Origin: JAGTQI01 sp038868115
GTDB lineage: Archaea; Thermoproteota; Bathyarchaeia; Bathyarchaeales; Bathycorpusculaceae
NCBI GenBank assembly: GCA_038868115.1
Contig: JAWBXA010000007.1
Coordinates: 1-56,969, forward strand
Length of the DNA: 56,969 bases
Direction of reading: 5' to 3'
Shown here: positions 7,713 through 15,941 of the stretch, piece after piece
Layout of the letters: every line of letters starts with the position of its first letter
Position numbering within the stretch: the stretch's first letter is position 1
Program-made: the position numbers and the translations under genes
The notes under the pieces: model-generated
Told to the model about the DNA's origin: nothing
What the model saw: the letters and a program-made list of their open reading frames with translations, nothing else
Database searches by the model: none

Positions 7713-8669
7713 TTAGCCCTCTTCTAAAGCCAGCACCTGCTTTGGCTCATAAACCACCAGTCCTTGCGCCAGCTTCCGTATCGTCGGAAGAACTTTGAAG
7801 AAGGAGTCTCTGTCAATGATCGTGTTTATTGCGTACCAGCCTTCGTCAGCCAACGGAGATATCGTAGGCCTTTTCAGGGCAGGCAGCTCTTTTAGAAGCG
7901 GCTCCAGATTCTCTTTTTTAACGTTTACAAATATATGGAGCCTCTTTGATCCGTCAACAACACCCTTCAACATCGCTTTTATGTCAAAAATTTTCTCCCG
8001 TTTTTCAGACTGGAGGGATTTTTTGTTCGCTATCAAATACGCGGTAGACTCCAACAGGACTTCAATGACTTTTAGGTTGTTTTGTTCAAGGCTTGTCCCA
8101 GTTTCCGTTATATCAACTATTGCATCTGCAACCTCCGGAGGTTTAGCCTCCGTAGCTCCAAATGATAAGAAGATGGCGACCTTTAAATTTTCACCCTTCC
8201 TCCACCATGGCGTAATTGTTAGCGGCTCCAAATGGCCGAAAAACTTGCGGTACACGGGGTTGTTTTGAATGTAGCGTGCTGTGATGTTCAAGTATTCTGT
8301 TGATATCCGAATGCTTTTTTCGTTGGTCAAAAATGTTTCAAGCAGACTCGAAAATGAGTTTATGTTAGTCCAGCTTTTCGGCACGGCAGCCACAAGCTTT
8401 ACTTTGCCATACTCAAGGTTTTGAAGCAACTCAACGTCCGCGTTGGTTTCCTTAACCCAATCATAGCCGGATATTCCAACATCGTATAGTCCCTCGCTTA
8501 CAAGTATAGGAATCTCTTGCGGCCTTAGGATTCTTAACTCTATTTCGGGGTCGTTGATTACAGGCCTATAGCTTCTCTCTTGTCCGGAAACACGGTACCC
8601 GGCTTTTTCAAAGACCTCAAATGTTGCTTTTTGTAGAGAGCCAGCTGGAACTGCGAATTTCACCTTCAA
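7713..8669 (-). CDS. hisG: ATP phosphoribosyltransferase, long form
   Basis: HisG commits ATP and PRPP to histidine synthesis. At 318 aa it is the long form: a two-lobed periplasmic-binding-like catalytic core (residues 1 to about 230) plus a C-terminal ACT-like domain (the last 75 or so residues), which in the family binds histidine for feedback inhibition. No hisZ is therefore expected. The core shows VPAGSLQKATFEVF at the N-terminus and ATEAKPPEVADAIVDITETG in the PRPP region. The start is TTG at 8669 with GGAGG about 9 nt upstream. It is the first gene of the his operon. Confidence 0.95.
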   Translation of the reverse strand: MKVKFAVPAGSLQKATFEVFEKAGYRVSGQERSYRPVINDPEIELRILRPQEIPILVSEGLYDVGISGYDWVKETNADVELLQNLEYGKVKLVAAVPKSWTNINSFSSLLETFLTNEKSIRISTEYLNITARYIQNNPVYRKFFGHLEPLTITPWWRKGENLKVAIFLSFGATEAKPPEVADAIVDITETGTSLEQNNLKVIEVLLESTAYLIANKKSLQSEKREKIFDIKAMLKGVVDGSKRLHIFVNVKKENLEPLLKELPALKRPTISPLADEGWYAINTIIDRDSFFKVLPTIRKLAQGLVVYEPKQVLALEEG

Positions 8670-8748
8670 AATTTCAACCTCCTTCCGTTATTTGCGAGAG
8701 AACGCTGAATAGAAACTACATTTAGCCTGAGAACTAAAAAGCCAAGAT

Positions 8749-8817
8749 TTAACGGTTGACTCCAACGTTTAGAAGTGAAGGCAATCGCCCTTTATGAACG
8801 TAGTCCCTCACTTGCAT
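8749..8817 (-). other. short ORF in the his operon leader (22 codons, weak)
   Basis: A minus-strand TATA-like element at 8853-8845 predicts a transcription start near 8821. The first ATG (8817) opens a 22-codon ORF ending in TAA. Its last codons overlap a small imperfect hairpin (8751-8769), followed by a short T run. It contains only one histidine, so a his-type attenuator is not supported by codon content. It may be a chance ORF. Confidence 0.2.
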
Positions 8818-8869
8818 CACGCTCTATAAAAAGAGCATTGGTTCAATATAAATTTTATTGTTGACTTGG

Positions 8870-9320
8870 GTGAAGCATCGCAGTGTTATTATAGCCAACT
8901 TGAGTTTGTCCGTCAACACTACTTTTAGCGAAAACCATCGCCAAAGTTGCTCACCACTATTACCTTAAATATTTGAGTTTCCTCTATGAGTCTGTCGGCA
9001 GTAACGATGTCCGCATATGTTTTCTACGTCAGCACTCACTCATTCCATTCACCATCTGAGAGTTCATCTCTGACAGTGTCGATAGTCGCATAGTTAACTT
9101 TAGCTCATAAGTCACTTTTATGGTAAATGCGATAGCTTCAGGGTTGTAGACTCCCTTTTAGCCTTGCTCCTTAACAATCTCCTACATCAAAAATTGGACC
9201 AGGTGTACCCCATTCTTTGGATGGTTCTTAGACTGAACGGAACAAATCCTAGCGTATAGTAGAGACATAGCAAGAAGTAGCACTTAACAAAGAATGGATG
9301 AGGCACTATATGCTGAAGTT
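8870..9320. pseudogene. non-coding stretch with transposase-like relics
   Basis: The roughly 630 bases between hisG and pheA hold no intact gene. On the plus strand, 9125-9270 reads in one frame as a segment containing LLHQKLDQVYPILWMV, then stops. The YPI-W pattern resembles the core of IS256-type (mutator) transposases, where it is usually WQ-RPLD-VYP-I-W-DA, but the catalytic Asp and flanking Trp are lost. On the minus strand near 9110-8920 a coding-like stretch (TADRLIEETQIFKVIVVSNF) is broken by two stops. I see no terminal inverted repeats. Confidence 0.3.
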
Positions 9321-9323
9321 TAT

Positions 9324-10151
9324 CTAAACAACTTTTGGAAAGGAACCTAAAACCTTCACAAATAAAGTTTTATCTTGGAGTTCCTTTAAGGCGTCAGCGC
9401 ATCTTGCTTCAATCCTGTGACCTTCGAAGTCGAGGTAGAATACGTATTCCCAAGGTTTTTTCCTAGTTGGCCTAGATTCTACTTTTGTTAAATTGATCTC
9501 TCTTTTGGCAAACACGCCTAAAGCCTCATAAAGGGCTCCGGGAACGTGTTTAACTGAAAAAATTATTGACGTTTTGTCGTTGCCGCTTGGTGGAGCATCC
9601 ATTCTTGATATTATTACAAATCGAGTATAATTGTCTGGGTAGTTGGAAATATCTCTTGCGAGGATTTTCATTCCGTAGATTTCTGCAGCTTTTTCGCTGG
9701 CTATCGCAGCTTCGTCTATTAATCCTCTCTCCTTAACAATCTTGACACTTCCGGCTGTATCGTAAGTCGGTATTACCTCGCATCTCAGCCTCTCCAAATA
9801 ATCGGAGCATTGGGCCAGAGCTTGTGGATGTGAATAAACCTTTTTTATGTGTATTAGATCAGAGTTTGGGTTTCCTATTAGGCAGTGTTCTATCTTGACA
9901 ACAACTTCTCCGCAAATCATGAGGTTGTGTGTTAATAGTAGGTCATAGACTTGATTCACGCTGCCTTCAATCGAGTTTTCTATTGGGAGTACACCAAAAT
10001 TAACAAGTCCCGTATCAACCTTGCTGAAAACTTCTTGAAAACTTTTGCAAGGAATAGGTTGAACTTTAGTACCGAAATGCTTATAGACGGCCGCTTCGCT
10101 GTAAGCTCCAACTTCTCCCTGAAAAGCGACCTTTAGAAGTCTTTCTTTCAT
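9324..10151 (-). CDS. pheA: prephenate dehydratase with ACT domain
   Basis: This enzyme decarboxylates and dehydrates prephenate to phenylpyruvate in phenylalanine synthesis. The periplasmic-binding-like catalytic domain covers residues 1 to about 185, with VAFQGEVGAYSE, VLPIENSIEGSV and the catalytic NYTRFVIIS. The ACT domain (about 195 to the end) carries GALYEALGVFAKREINLTKVESRPTR; the ESRP motif binds Phe for feedback control. The start at ATG 10151 forms an ATGA overlap with the ilvD stop; GTG 10160 is an alternative. There is no chorismate mutase domain; that activity is encoded by aroQ in the aromatic operon. Its place behind ilvD, away from the aromatic operon, is unusual. Confidence 0.96.
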   Translation of the reverse strand: MKERLLKVAFQGEVGAYSEAAVYKHFGTKVQPIPCKSFQEVFSKVDTGLVNFGVLPIENSIEGSVNQVYDLLLTHNLMICGEVVVKIEHCLIGNPNSDLIHIKKVYSHPQALAQCSDYLERLRCEVIPTYDTAGSVKIVKERGLIDEAAIASEKAAEIYGMKILARDISNYPDNYTRFVIISRMDAPPSGNDKTSIIFSVKHVPGALYEALGVFAKREINLTKVESRPTRKKPWEYVFYLDFEGHRIEARCADALKELQDKTLFVKVLGSFPKVV

Positions 10152-11824
10152 AAGCCCCACTTAACATGGCTTTCCTTAAAAACTGCTCCTTCATCAGCCG
10201 TTCCGACAAGATATGCGTATCTTTGGATGTATCCCGAACAGATTTTTGGCGGTTTAGGCTTCCAGTGGATAAGGCGATTTCTGATAACTTCGCCGCTTAA
10301 TTTCACGTTTATTTTTCTCAGAGGTAGATCAATCTCGATAATGTCGCCATCTTCTAATATTGCTATTGGTCCCCCATCCGCAGCTTCTGGCGAAACATGG
10401 CCTATGCATAGCCCTCTGCTGGCTCCAGAAAATCTTCCATCGGTAATTAAAGCAACTGATTCAAGTAAGCCCATGCCAGCTATTGCTGATGTTGGCGAAA
10501 GCATTTCCCTCATTCCGGGTCCTCCCTTCGGGCCTTCATATCTGATCACAACAACGTCGCCTTCAACTATTTTCCCGTCTAAAATAGCTGTGACCGCGTC
10601 TTCTTCCGAATCATAAACTTTAGCCGGGCCAGTATGGCGAAGCATTTTATGTGGAACGGCACTCAGCTTCACAACAGCCCCCTTTGGAGCCAAGTTCCCA
10701 TGTAATATTGCCAGGCCACCTTCACTGTGCACAGGATTGTTAAGCGGTCTAATCACCTCACGGTTATAAACCACTGCATCTTTAATGTTTTCCCCAACAG
10801 TTTTACCAGTAACTGTTATTATATCCAAATGTAGAAACTGCATTAACTCCTTCATTAAAGCTGGAATTCCACCAGCCTCGTCTAATTCTTGAAGATCGTG
10901 TGGACCCGCTGGCCTCATGTCGCATAGATGTGGAACCTTCCTCCCATAATTGTCAAACATGCTCAAGGGAACATCTACCCCAGCCTCTTTCGCTACTGCC
11001 TTCAAGTGTAGCACGGCGTTTGTTGAACCGCCAAGGGCCAAGTCTACTACAACCGCGTTTTCAAAAGCCTCTTTCGTCATTATATCTCTTGGCTTAATGT
11101 TTTTATGGACTAGTTCTACAATTTTCTCCCCGCTTTCCTTGGCAATCCTCAATTTGGCTGAAGAAAATGCAAGGGCTGTTGCACACCCCGGAAGTGACAT
11201 GCCCAATGCCTCGGTTACACATGCCATAGTGTTTGCAGTATACATTCCATTACATGAACCGCACCCGGGGAAGGCTCTTTCCTCAATCATTTTCAGCTCG
11301 TCTAGGCTGAGCTTTCCAGCCTTAACTTCTCCTATAGCCTCGAAAATCGTTGTCACGTCCACTATTTTACCCTTTAATTTGCCTGAAAGCATGGGGCCTC
11401 CTGTAACAACTATTGAAGGAATGTTCAGTCTTGCCGCAGCCATAAGCATGCCTGGGGTTATTTTGTCGCAGTTCGTTATCAAAACCATTCCGTCAAACTG
11501 GTTTGCTTGAATCATCACCTCTACGGAGTCGGCGATTAATTCACGTGATGGAAGAGAATAATGCATCCCTGAATGTCCCATGGTTAATCCGTCACATATT
11601 GCAATGGTATTAAATTCAAAGGGCACGCCTCCAGCTGATCGAACGCCCTGCTTAACATATTCGGCTACTTGGCGAAGGTGCATGTGGCCTGGAACAATCT
11701 CTGAGTGGCTATTAACCACGGCTATAAACGGCTTGTCTAAATCGTTGTCCGTTAACCCTAAGCATTTTAATATGGCTCTTTGAGGAGAGCGGGTTAACCC
11801 CTTTTTAATGACGTCGCTCCTCAT
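10148..11824 (-). CDS. ilvD: dihydroxy-acid dehydratase
   Basis: IlvD dehydrates dihydroxyisovalerate and dihydroxy-methylvalerate, the shared third step of valine and isoleucine synthesis, using an Fe-S cluster. The 558-aa length is normal. Cluster ligands are visible in ITNCDKITPGM and GCGSCNGMYTANTM, and the C-terminal half has GPKGGPGMREML and DGRFSGASRG. The start is ATG 11824, preceded by GGTGG. The frame stays open a further 168 codons upstream, but that stretch is antisense to cimA and lacks family similarity. It is divergent from cimA across an 118-bp promoter region and followed by pheA in overlap. Confidence 0.97.
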   Translation of the reverse strand: MRSDVIKKGLTRSPQRAILKCLGLTDNDLDKPFIAVVNSHSEIVPGHMHLRQVAEYVKQGVRSAGGVPFEFNTIAICDGLTMGHSGMHYSLPSRELIADSVEVMIQANQFDGMVLITNCDKITPGMLMAAARLNIPSIVVTGGPMLSGKLKGKIVDVTTIFEAIGEVKAGKLSLDELKMIEERAFPGCGSCNGMYTANTMACVTEALGMSLPGCATALAFSSAKLRIAKESGEKIVELVHKNIKPRDIMTKEAFENAVVVDLALGGSTNAVLHLKAVAKEAGVDVPLSMFDNYGRKVPHLCDMRPAGPHDLQELDEAGGIPALMKELMQFLHLDIITVTGKTVGENIKDAVVYNREVIRPLNNPVHSEGGLAILHGNLAPKGAVVKLSAVPHKMLRHTGPAKVYDSEEDAVTAILDGKIVEGDVVVIRYEGPKGGPGMREMLSPTSAIAGMGLLESVALITDGRFSGASRGLCIGHVSPEAADGGPIAILEDGDIIEIDLPLRKINVKLSGEVIRNRLIHWKPKPPKICSGYIQRYAYLVGTADEGAVFKESHVKWGL

Positions 11825-11881
11825 TTTTCCACCTTGCCTTGTATACGCACTCCGGCATTGTTGATTACAAAGTAGAAAAGC

Positions 11882-11891
11882 TTTAATATAA
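11882..11891. promoter_or_regulatory. shared, near-symmetrical TATA element between ilvD and cimA
   Basis: TTTAATATAA reads as a TATA-like box on both strands. It predicts starts near 11860 for ilvD (minus) and near 11912 for cimA (plus). The plus-strand start lies after GTG 11907 and supports TTG 11943 as the cimA start codon. A single factor bound here could control both directions. Confidence 0.4.
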
Positions 11892-11942
11892 CATGTACTA
11901 TTTTTCGTGTGCGAGGTCTCAAAATGGGGTATAGCTTTATCG

Positions 11943-13493
11943 TTGAATAACTTCGCAGAGAAAATTCGATTTTTCGACACAACCTTAAGGGATGGAGAGC
12001 AAACTCCTGGAGTTTCTTTAACGCCTAGAGAGAAACTTGAAATAGCGAAGAAACTTGATGAGCTCGGGGTGGACGCCATTGAGGCTGGTTTCGCAGCGGC
12101 TACAGAGGGAGAATTTGAAGCAATAAAGTTGACTGCAAAGGAAAGGCTTAAGGCAGAAATATTCAGCTTTGCAAGAGCAAACAAAAAAGATATCGATGCT
12201 GTGGTGGACAGCGACGCCGACGCTGTTTTCTTAGTAATTCCATCCTCTGAAATCCACATTAAGCACAAGCTCCAGAAAAAACATGAAGACATTTTAAAAA
12301 TTGCAGAAGAATGCGTCCAATACGCCAAAGATCACGGCCTTAAAGTGGAGTTTGGAGCCGAAGATGCAACAAGGAGCGAAGAACAGTTCTTAAAAAAGCT
12401 GATAGCAGTGAGTTTGGACGCTGGCGCAGACATAGTGACTCCATGCGACACTGTTGGAGTGTTAACTCCAGAAAAAGCCTACACTTTCTATTCAGACTTG
12501 GTGAAAAGTTTTCCAGGTGTGACTTTCGGCGTCCACTGTCATGATGATTTCGGAATGGCCGTTGCAAATTCAATTGCCGCCTTAAGAGCTGGTGCCAAAG
12601 AGGTACATACAACCATTAACGGCTTAGGTGAAAGGGCTGGCAACGCCGCCCTAGAGGAGGTTGTGGTTGCATTGGAGTTGCTTTACGGAGTAAAAGTGCC
12701 CATAAAAATGAATTTGCTTTATGAGATATCCGTACTTGTTTCTAAGTTGACTGGTGTTCCAGTGCAGCCTAACAAGGCCATCGTCGGCGAGAATGCCTTT
12801 GCTCATGAATCGGGCATACACACTCACGCAATTCTGAATAACCCGGTGACGTATGAGCCAATACCGCCGGCCCTCGTTGGAAGAACCAGGCGACTAGTGG
12901 TTGGCAAACATGCAGGCTCTAAGGGAATAAAAGCGGCTTTGAATGAGATGGGCATATTTCCCAATGAAGAGCAATTAAAAGAGATATTTGCGAAAGTTAA
13001 AATGTTAGGAGATAAAGGCAAAAAAGTTACTGATTCGGATTTAGTATCGATCGCCGAAGCAGTTATGAATCTGCCACACAGCAGGCCTCTTAGGCTTCAA
13101 GAGTTAACGGTGGTTACTGGAAACAAAGTGACCCCTACAGCCTCCGTGAAACTTAAGGTTAAGGGCAAAGTTATTGCAGGTGCAGCGACTGGGGTTGGAC
13201 CGGTGGACGCGGCGATAAATGCTATACGAAAAGCTGTTCAAACGATAGAACCAATAAAACTTGACGGATATTACGTAAAATCGATTTCCGGAGGAACGGA
13301 CGCCATCGTGGAAGTCGTGGTTCACTTAAGCAAAGGTGACATGACAACGACGGCATGGGGGGCTCATGAAGACATTGTTATGGCAAGCGTTGAGGCCATG
13401 TTGAATGGAATAAACAACATCATATCGAAAGGGAAAGTCAACAGGCCATTCCTTAAACAGGGAAATCTACCTGACGAACACGTGGAAAAGTAA
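11943..13493 (+). CDS. cimA: HMGL-family acyltransferase, probable (R)-citramalate synthase
   Basis: The N-terminal HMGL-like TIM barrel carries FFDTTLRDGEQTPGVSL, VHCHDDFGMAVANS (zinc His) and NGLGERAGNAALEE. A C-terminal LeuA-type regulatory domain begins after about residue 380. I favour citramalate synthase (pyruvate plus acetyl-CoA, isoleucine route) because the segments IKHKLQKKHED, GAEDATRSE and CDTVGVLTPEKA resemble M. jannaschii CimA as I recall it. The paralog at 20501 has the LeuA-type FSPMDATRTD and IPDTVGVASP instead. Homocitrate synthase, needed if the LysW genes make lysine, remains possible. It is divergent from ilvD and directly followed by a winged-helix regulator. The frame also contains GTG 11907. 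Confidence 0.7.
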   Translation: MNNFAEKIRFFDTTLRDGEQTPGVSLTPREKLEIAKKLDELGVDAIEAGFAAATEGEFEAIKLTAKERLKAEIFSFARANKKDIDAVVDSDADAVFLVIPSSEIHIKHKLQKKHEDILKIAEECVQYAKDHGLKVEFGAEDATRSEEQFLKKLIAVSLDAGADIVTPCDTVGVLTPEKAYTFYSDLVKSFPGVTFGVHCHDDFGMAVANSIAALRAGAKEVHTTINGLGERAGNAALEEVVVALELLYGVKVPIKMNLLYEISVLVSKLTGVPVQPNKAIVGENAFAHESGIHTHAILNNPVTYEPIPPALVGRTRRLVVGKHAGSKGIKAALNEMGIFPNEEQLKEIFAKVKMLGDKGKKVTDSDLVSIAEAVMNLPHSRPLRLQELTVVTGNKVTPTASVKLKVKGKVIAGAATGVGPVDAAINAIRKAVQTIEPIKLDGYYVKSISGGTDAIVEVVVHLSKGDMTTTAWGAHEDIVMASVEAMLNGINNIISKGKVNRPFLKQGNLPDEHVEK

Positions 13494-13494
13494 G

Positions 13495-13944
13495 ATGAGG
13501 TGCGGAGGAATAGAACTCTTCAGGCGGGGTCTTGTCAAACCAGCTGACAACAGACAAATAGCGAATAGCGCCGGAAAACCCCAAAAGAACTGCGAAACCA
13601 TTTGCAGAACTCTTCTGGAACTCCTTGATTTGATTGTCAAAAAACGTCTGAGTGTAAAACAGTTGAAGTATTTGGCGAAGGTGAAAGAGAATCATGACTT
13701 ACTATTTTACCAGCTTGTGAATAAGCTGTCCGTTGAAATGCATGTACCTAAATCGACCGTTAAATGGAACCTGAGCAGGTTAAGGGACTCTGGAATAATA
13801 GTCGCGGGGAATAAAAGAGCTAAAGGTGTCCCCGTCAGATTAACAGAAAAAGGAGAAATGGCACTATTAATCATAGAGAAGGGATGTTCTGAATTCCTGT
13901 TGGACAAAAATTTTTGTCCAAAAAATTTATTTGAAACTAAGTAG
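13495..13944 (+). CDS. winged-helix transcriptional regulator
   Basis: This 149-aa protein starts one base after the cimA stop. From about residue 45 to 125 it reads as a winged helix-turn-helix: LLFYQLVNKLSVEMHVPKSTVKWNLSRLRDSGIIV covers the recognition helix (MHVPKSTVKWNLSRL), and KGVPVRLTEKGEMALL the wing and following helix. The first 40 or so residues are polar, without a recognisable ligand domain. It probably regulates branched-chain genes, since it lies between cimA/ilvD and ilvBNC-leuCDBA. A perfect 22-bp palindrome sits in its own 3' end. The exact family (MarR- or ArsR-like) is uncertain. Confidence 0.8.
   Translation: MRCGGIELFRRGLVKPADNRQIANSAGKPQKNCETICRTLLELLDLIVKKRLSVKQLKYLAKVKENHDLLFYQLVNKLSVEMHVPKSTVKWNLSRLRDSGIIVAGNKRAKGVPVRLTEKGEMALLIIEKGCSEFLLDKNFCPKNLFETK
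13900..13921. promoter_or_regulatory. perfect 22-bp palindrome at the 3' end of the regulator gene
   Basis: TTGGACAAAAA is followed at once by TTTTTGTCCAA, a perfect inverted repeat without spacer, inside the last codons of the winged-helix gene. The lack of a loop makes a duplex-DNA operator more likely than an RNA hairpin. It precedes the small ORFs and the ilvB promoter (TATA at 14173). Confidence 0.45.
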
Positions 13945-13974
13945 TATTCGCATTGACATCCTAGCGGTGAATTA

Positions 13975-14091
13975 ATGCCAAAACAAAAGAGGTTCAATAA
14001 AGACAATGAGTTGAAAATAAAAGACTTTAAGGAGATTGAAGAGAAGTTTGAGCTTTCTTTTTGGTACGAAACCAGACAGGAGGGCCCTTAA
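13975..14091 (+). CDS. small basic/acidic hypothetical protein (38 aa)
   Basis: ATG 13975 has GGTGA 5 nt upstream and opens a 38-codon ORF ending in TAA. The peptide is strongly charged (MPKQKRFNKDNELKIKDF, then EIEEKFELSFWYE) and would be helical and soluble. It follows the winged-helix gene by 30 nt and could be cotranscribed with it. I do not recognise the family. Support is only the ribosome binding site and its charge-rich, non-random composition. Confidence 0.4.
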   Translation: MPKQKRFNKDNELKIKDFKEIEEKFELSFWYETRQEGP

Positions 14092-14106
14092 TAAGAGGAG
14101 GTAAAA

Positions 14107-14154
14107 ATGAGGGATAACGTTCTCAAAGGGACCAATTTTATCTGCGAAGCATGT
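14107..14154 (+). other. 15-codon ORF with a strong ribosome binding site
   Basis: GAGGAGGT lies 4-5 nt before ATG 14107, the strongest Shine-Dalgarno match of this region, yet the ORF stops after 15 codons. It could be a leader peptide, the start of a truncated gene, or a decayed one. It is upstream of the predicted ilvB TATA box, so it would not be on an ilvB transcript that starts there. Confidence 0.25.
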
Positions 14155-14172
14155 TAGGGATCGTTTAAACCG

Positions 14173-14181
14173 TTATATTTA
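14173..14181 (+). promoter_or_regulatory. TATA-like box of the ilv-leu operon
   Basis: TTATATTTA predicts a transcription start near 14203 and a leader of about 54 nt before ilvB. Confidence 0.4.
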
Positions 14182-14256
14182 CAGTTGTAAAATTCTGTTT
14201 CAATCTTTGTTGAAGTCATTTCAAGTTGTTCCACTTACTGTTTCAGGGGATAGTTT

Positions 14257-15936
14257 ATGGTTGTCATGAGTGGTGCAAAGGCTTTAGTGAAAGCATTGGA
14301 GGAGCAAAAAGTAAAGGTGATTTTTGGCATACCTGGAGGGGCAGTGCTTGACATCTACGATGCCCTTGCAGATTCTAGTATAAGGACAATTCTAATGCGC
14401 CATGAGCAATGTGCCGCACATGCGGCAGACGGATACGCTCGTTCCAGCGGGCAAGTTGGCGTTTGCATGGCCACTTCGGGTCCTGGCGCGACAAACCTTG
14501 TTACGGGAATAGCCAACGCCTATATGGATTCGTCACCCATAGTCGCGTTTACTGGTCAAGTTCCAAGGAGACTTATAGGGCGAGACGCTTTCCAAGAGGC
14601 AGATATTATCGGAATAACATGCCCCATAACCAAACACAATTTTCAAGTGATGCAAGCGTCAGACATACCATTGACCGTTAAGAAAGCCTTCCAAATTGCC
14701 TCGTCAGGTAGACCTGGACCTGTTTTGGTGGATATACCAAAAGATGTGCAACCCGAATCGGCAGATGTAGAATTCGACGGTGAGTCTGAGACTGTCTCCC
14801 GTCAACCAAGCAATACTCCGCATCCGCTTCAAGTCAAGAGGGCTGTTGAAATACTGGCAGCTGCTGAAAGACCGATGATAATTGCCGGAGGAGGGGTTAT
14901 TGCTTCAAATGCTTCACAAGAGCTCTTAGCCGTCGCCGAGCTTCTCATGGCTCCTGTTGCAACGACTCTGATGGGCAAGGGAGCTATCCCTGAAAACCAT
15001 CCATTGGCAACGGGCCTTATGGGAATGCACGGTACGGTAGCCTCAAACAAGCTGGTTCAGGAGGCCGATGTTCTGCTAGCCGTGGGCACTAGGTTTTCGG
15101 ATAGAACCACCGGCAAGGCGGACGAATTCTGTCCAGACGCTAAAATAATACACATAGACATTGATGCTGCGGAGATCGGGAAAAACGTTGAAGCGGACGT
15201 GCCAATAGTAGCCGACGCAAAAAAGGCTTTGCGGGAAATCTACAAGCTGCTTCAAGCAAAAATCGCTAAAAAGGAGCGAACCGCGTTAATGGCGAAAATT
15301 AAGGAGTTAAAAGAGCAGCTAGAGGGGAAAGCAAACTGTGAAAGCGAACTTAAACCGCCAAGGCTTATGGCTGAGATCCGTCAGCTTCTTCCTGACAATG
15401 CGATCATAACAACGGAGGTTGGTCAAAACCAGATGTGGGCCGCCATATACTTGAAGGTTTACGAGCCAAGAACTTTTATCTCTTCTGGAGGACTTGGAAC
15501 TATGGGTTTCGGTTTCCCCGCAGCCCTAGGCGCGAAGGTGGCGCATCCAGAGGTCCCAGTAGTAGATATAGCTGGCGACGGAAGCTTCATAATGACTGAG
15601 CAAGACCTCGCCACCTCCGTCGAGGAGAATATCCCAGTAACTGTCGTAGTGTTAAATAATTCGGTTCTTGGAATGGTGGCTCAGTGGCAGAGACTTTTCT
15701 ATAATAGGCGGTATTTTGCAGTTAATTTAGGAAAAGTGCCAGATTTTGTAAAGTTGGCTGAAGCTTATGGAGCTCAAGGTTTCCGCGTAAAAACTTTGGA
15801 AGAATTTTCCTTAGCATTCAAAAAGGCCATTAAAAGCGATGTGACAACAGTTATAGATGTGCCAATATCCCCAGAAGAAAACGTTCTTCCCATGGTTCCG
15901 CCTGGTAGAGGGCTAAAGTGGATGATTTGGGAGTGA
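14257..15936 (+). CDS. ilvB: acetolactate synthase, large subunit
   Basis: This TPP enzyme condenses two pyruvates, or pyruvate and 2-oxobutyrate, at the start of valine/leucine and isoleucine synthesis. The 559 aa comprise the PYR domain (catalytic Glu in LMRHEQCAAHAADGYAR), a central FAD/Rossmann-like domain (about 190-330) and the PP domain with the TPP-Mg motif GDGSFIMTEQDLATSVEENI followed by VVLNN. The start is ATG 14257 with GGGGAT upstream; ATG 14266 is an alternative. It is the first gene of ilvB-N-C-leuC-D-B-A. Confidence 0.97.
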   Translation: MVVMSGAKALVKALEEQKVKVIFGIPGGAVLDIYDALADSSIRTILMRHEQCAAHAADGYARSSGQVGVCMATSGPGATNLVTGIANAYMDSSPIVAFTGQVPRRLIGRDAFQEADIIGITCPITKHNFQVMQASDIPLTVKKAFQIASSGRPGPVLVDIPKDVQPESADVEFDGESETVSRQPSNTPHPLQVKRAVEILAAAERPMIIAGGGVIASNASQELLAVAELLMAPVATTLMGKGAIPENHPLATGLMGMHGTVASNKLVQEADVLLAVGTRFSDRTTGKADEFCPDAKIIHIDIDAAEIGKNVEADVPIVADAKKALREIYKLLQAKIAKKERTALMAKIKELKEQLEGKANCESELKPPRLMAEIRQLLPDNAIITTEVGQNQMWAAIYLKVYEPRTFISSGGLGTMGFGFPAALGAKVAHPEVPVVDIAGDGSFIMTEQDLATSVEENIPVTVVVLNNSVLGMVAQWQRLFYNRRYFAVNLGKVPDFVKLAEAYGAQGFRVKTLEEFSLAFKKAIKSDVTTVIDVPISPEENVLPMVPPGRGLKWMIWE

Positions 15937-15941
15937 GAGCG

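Noticed and set aside
8749..8817. Histidine-type attenuator leader
   Set aside because: Only one His codon in 22 and a weak, bulged hairpin; kept only as a low-confidence ORF.
11825..12328. 168-codon N-terminal extension of ilvD
   Set aside because: It is antisense to cimA, lacks family similarity, and a good ribosome binding site lies before ATG 11824, where IlvD proteins begin.
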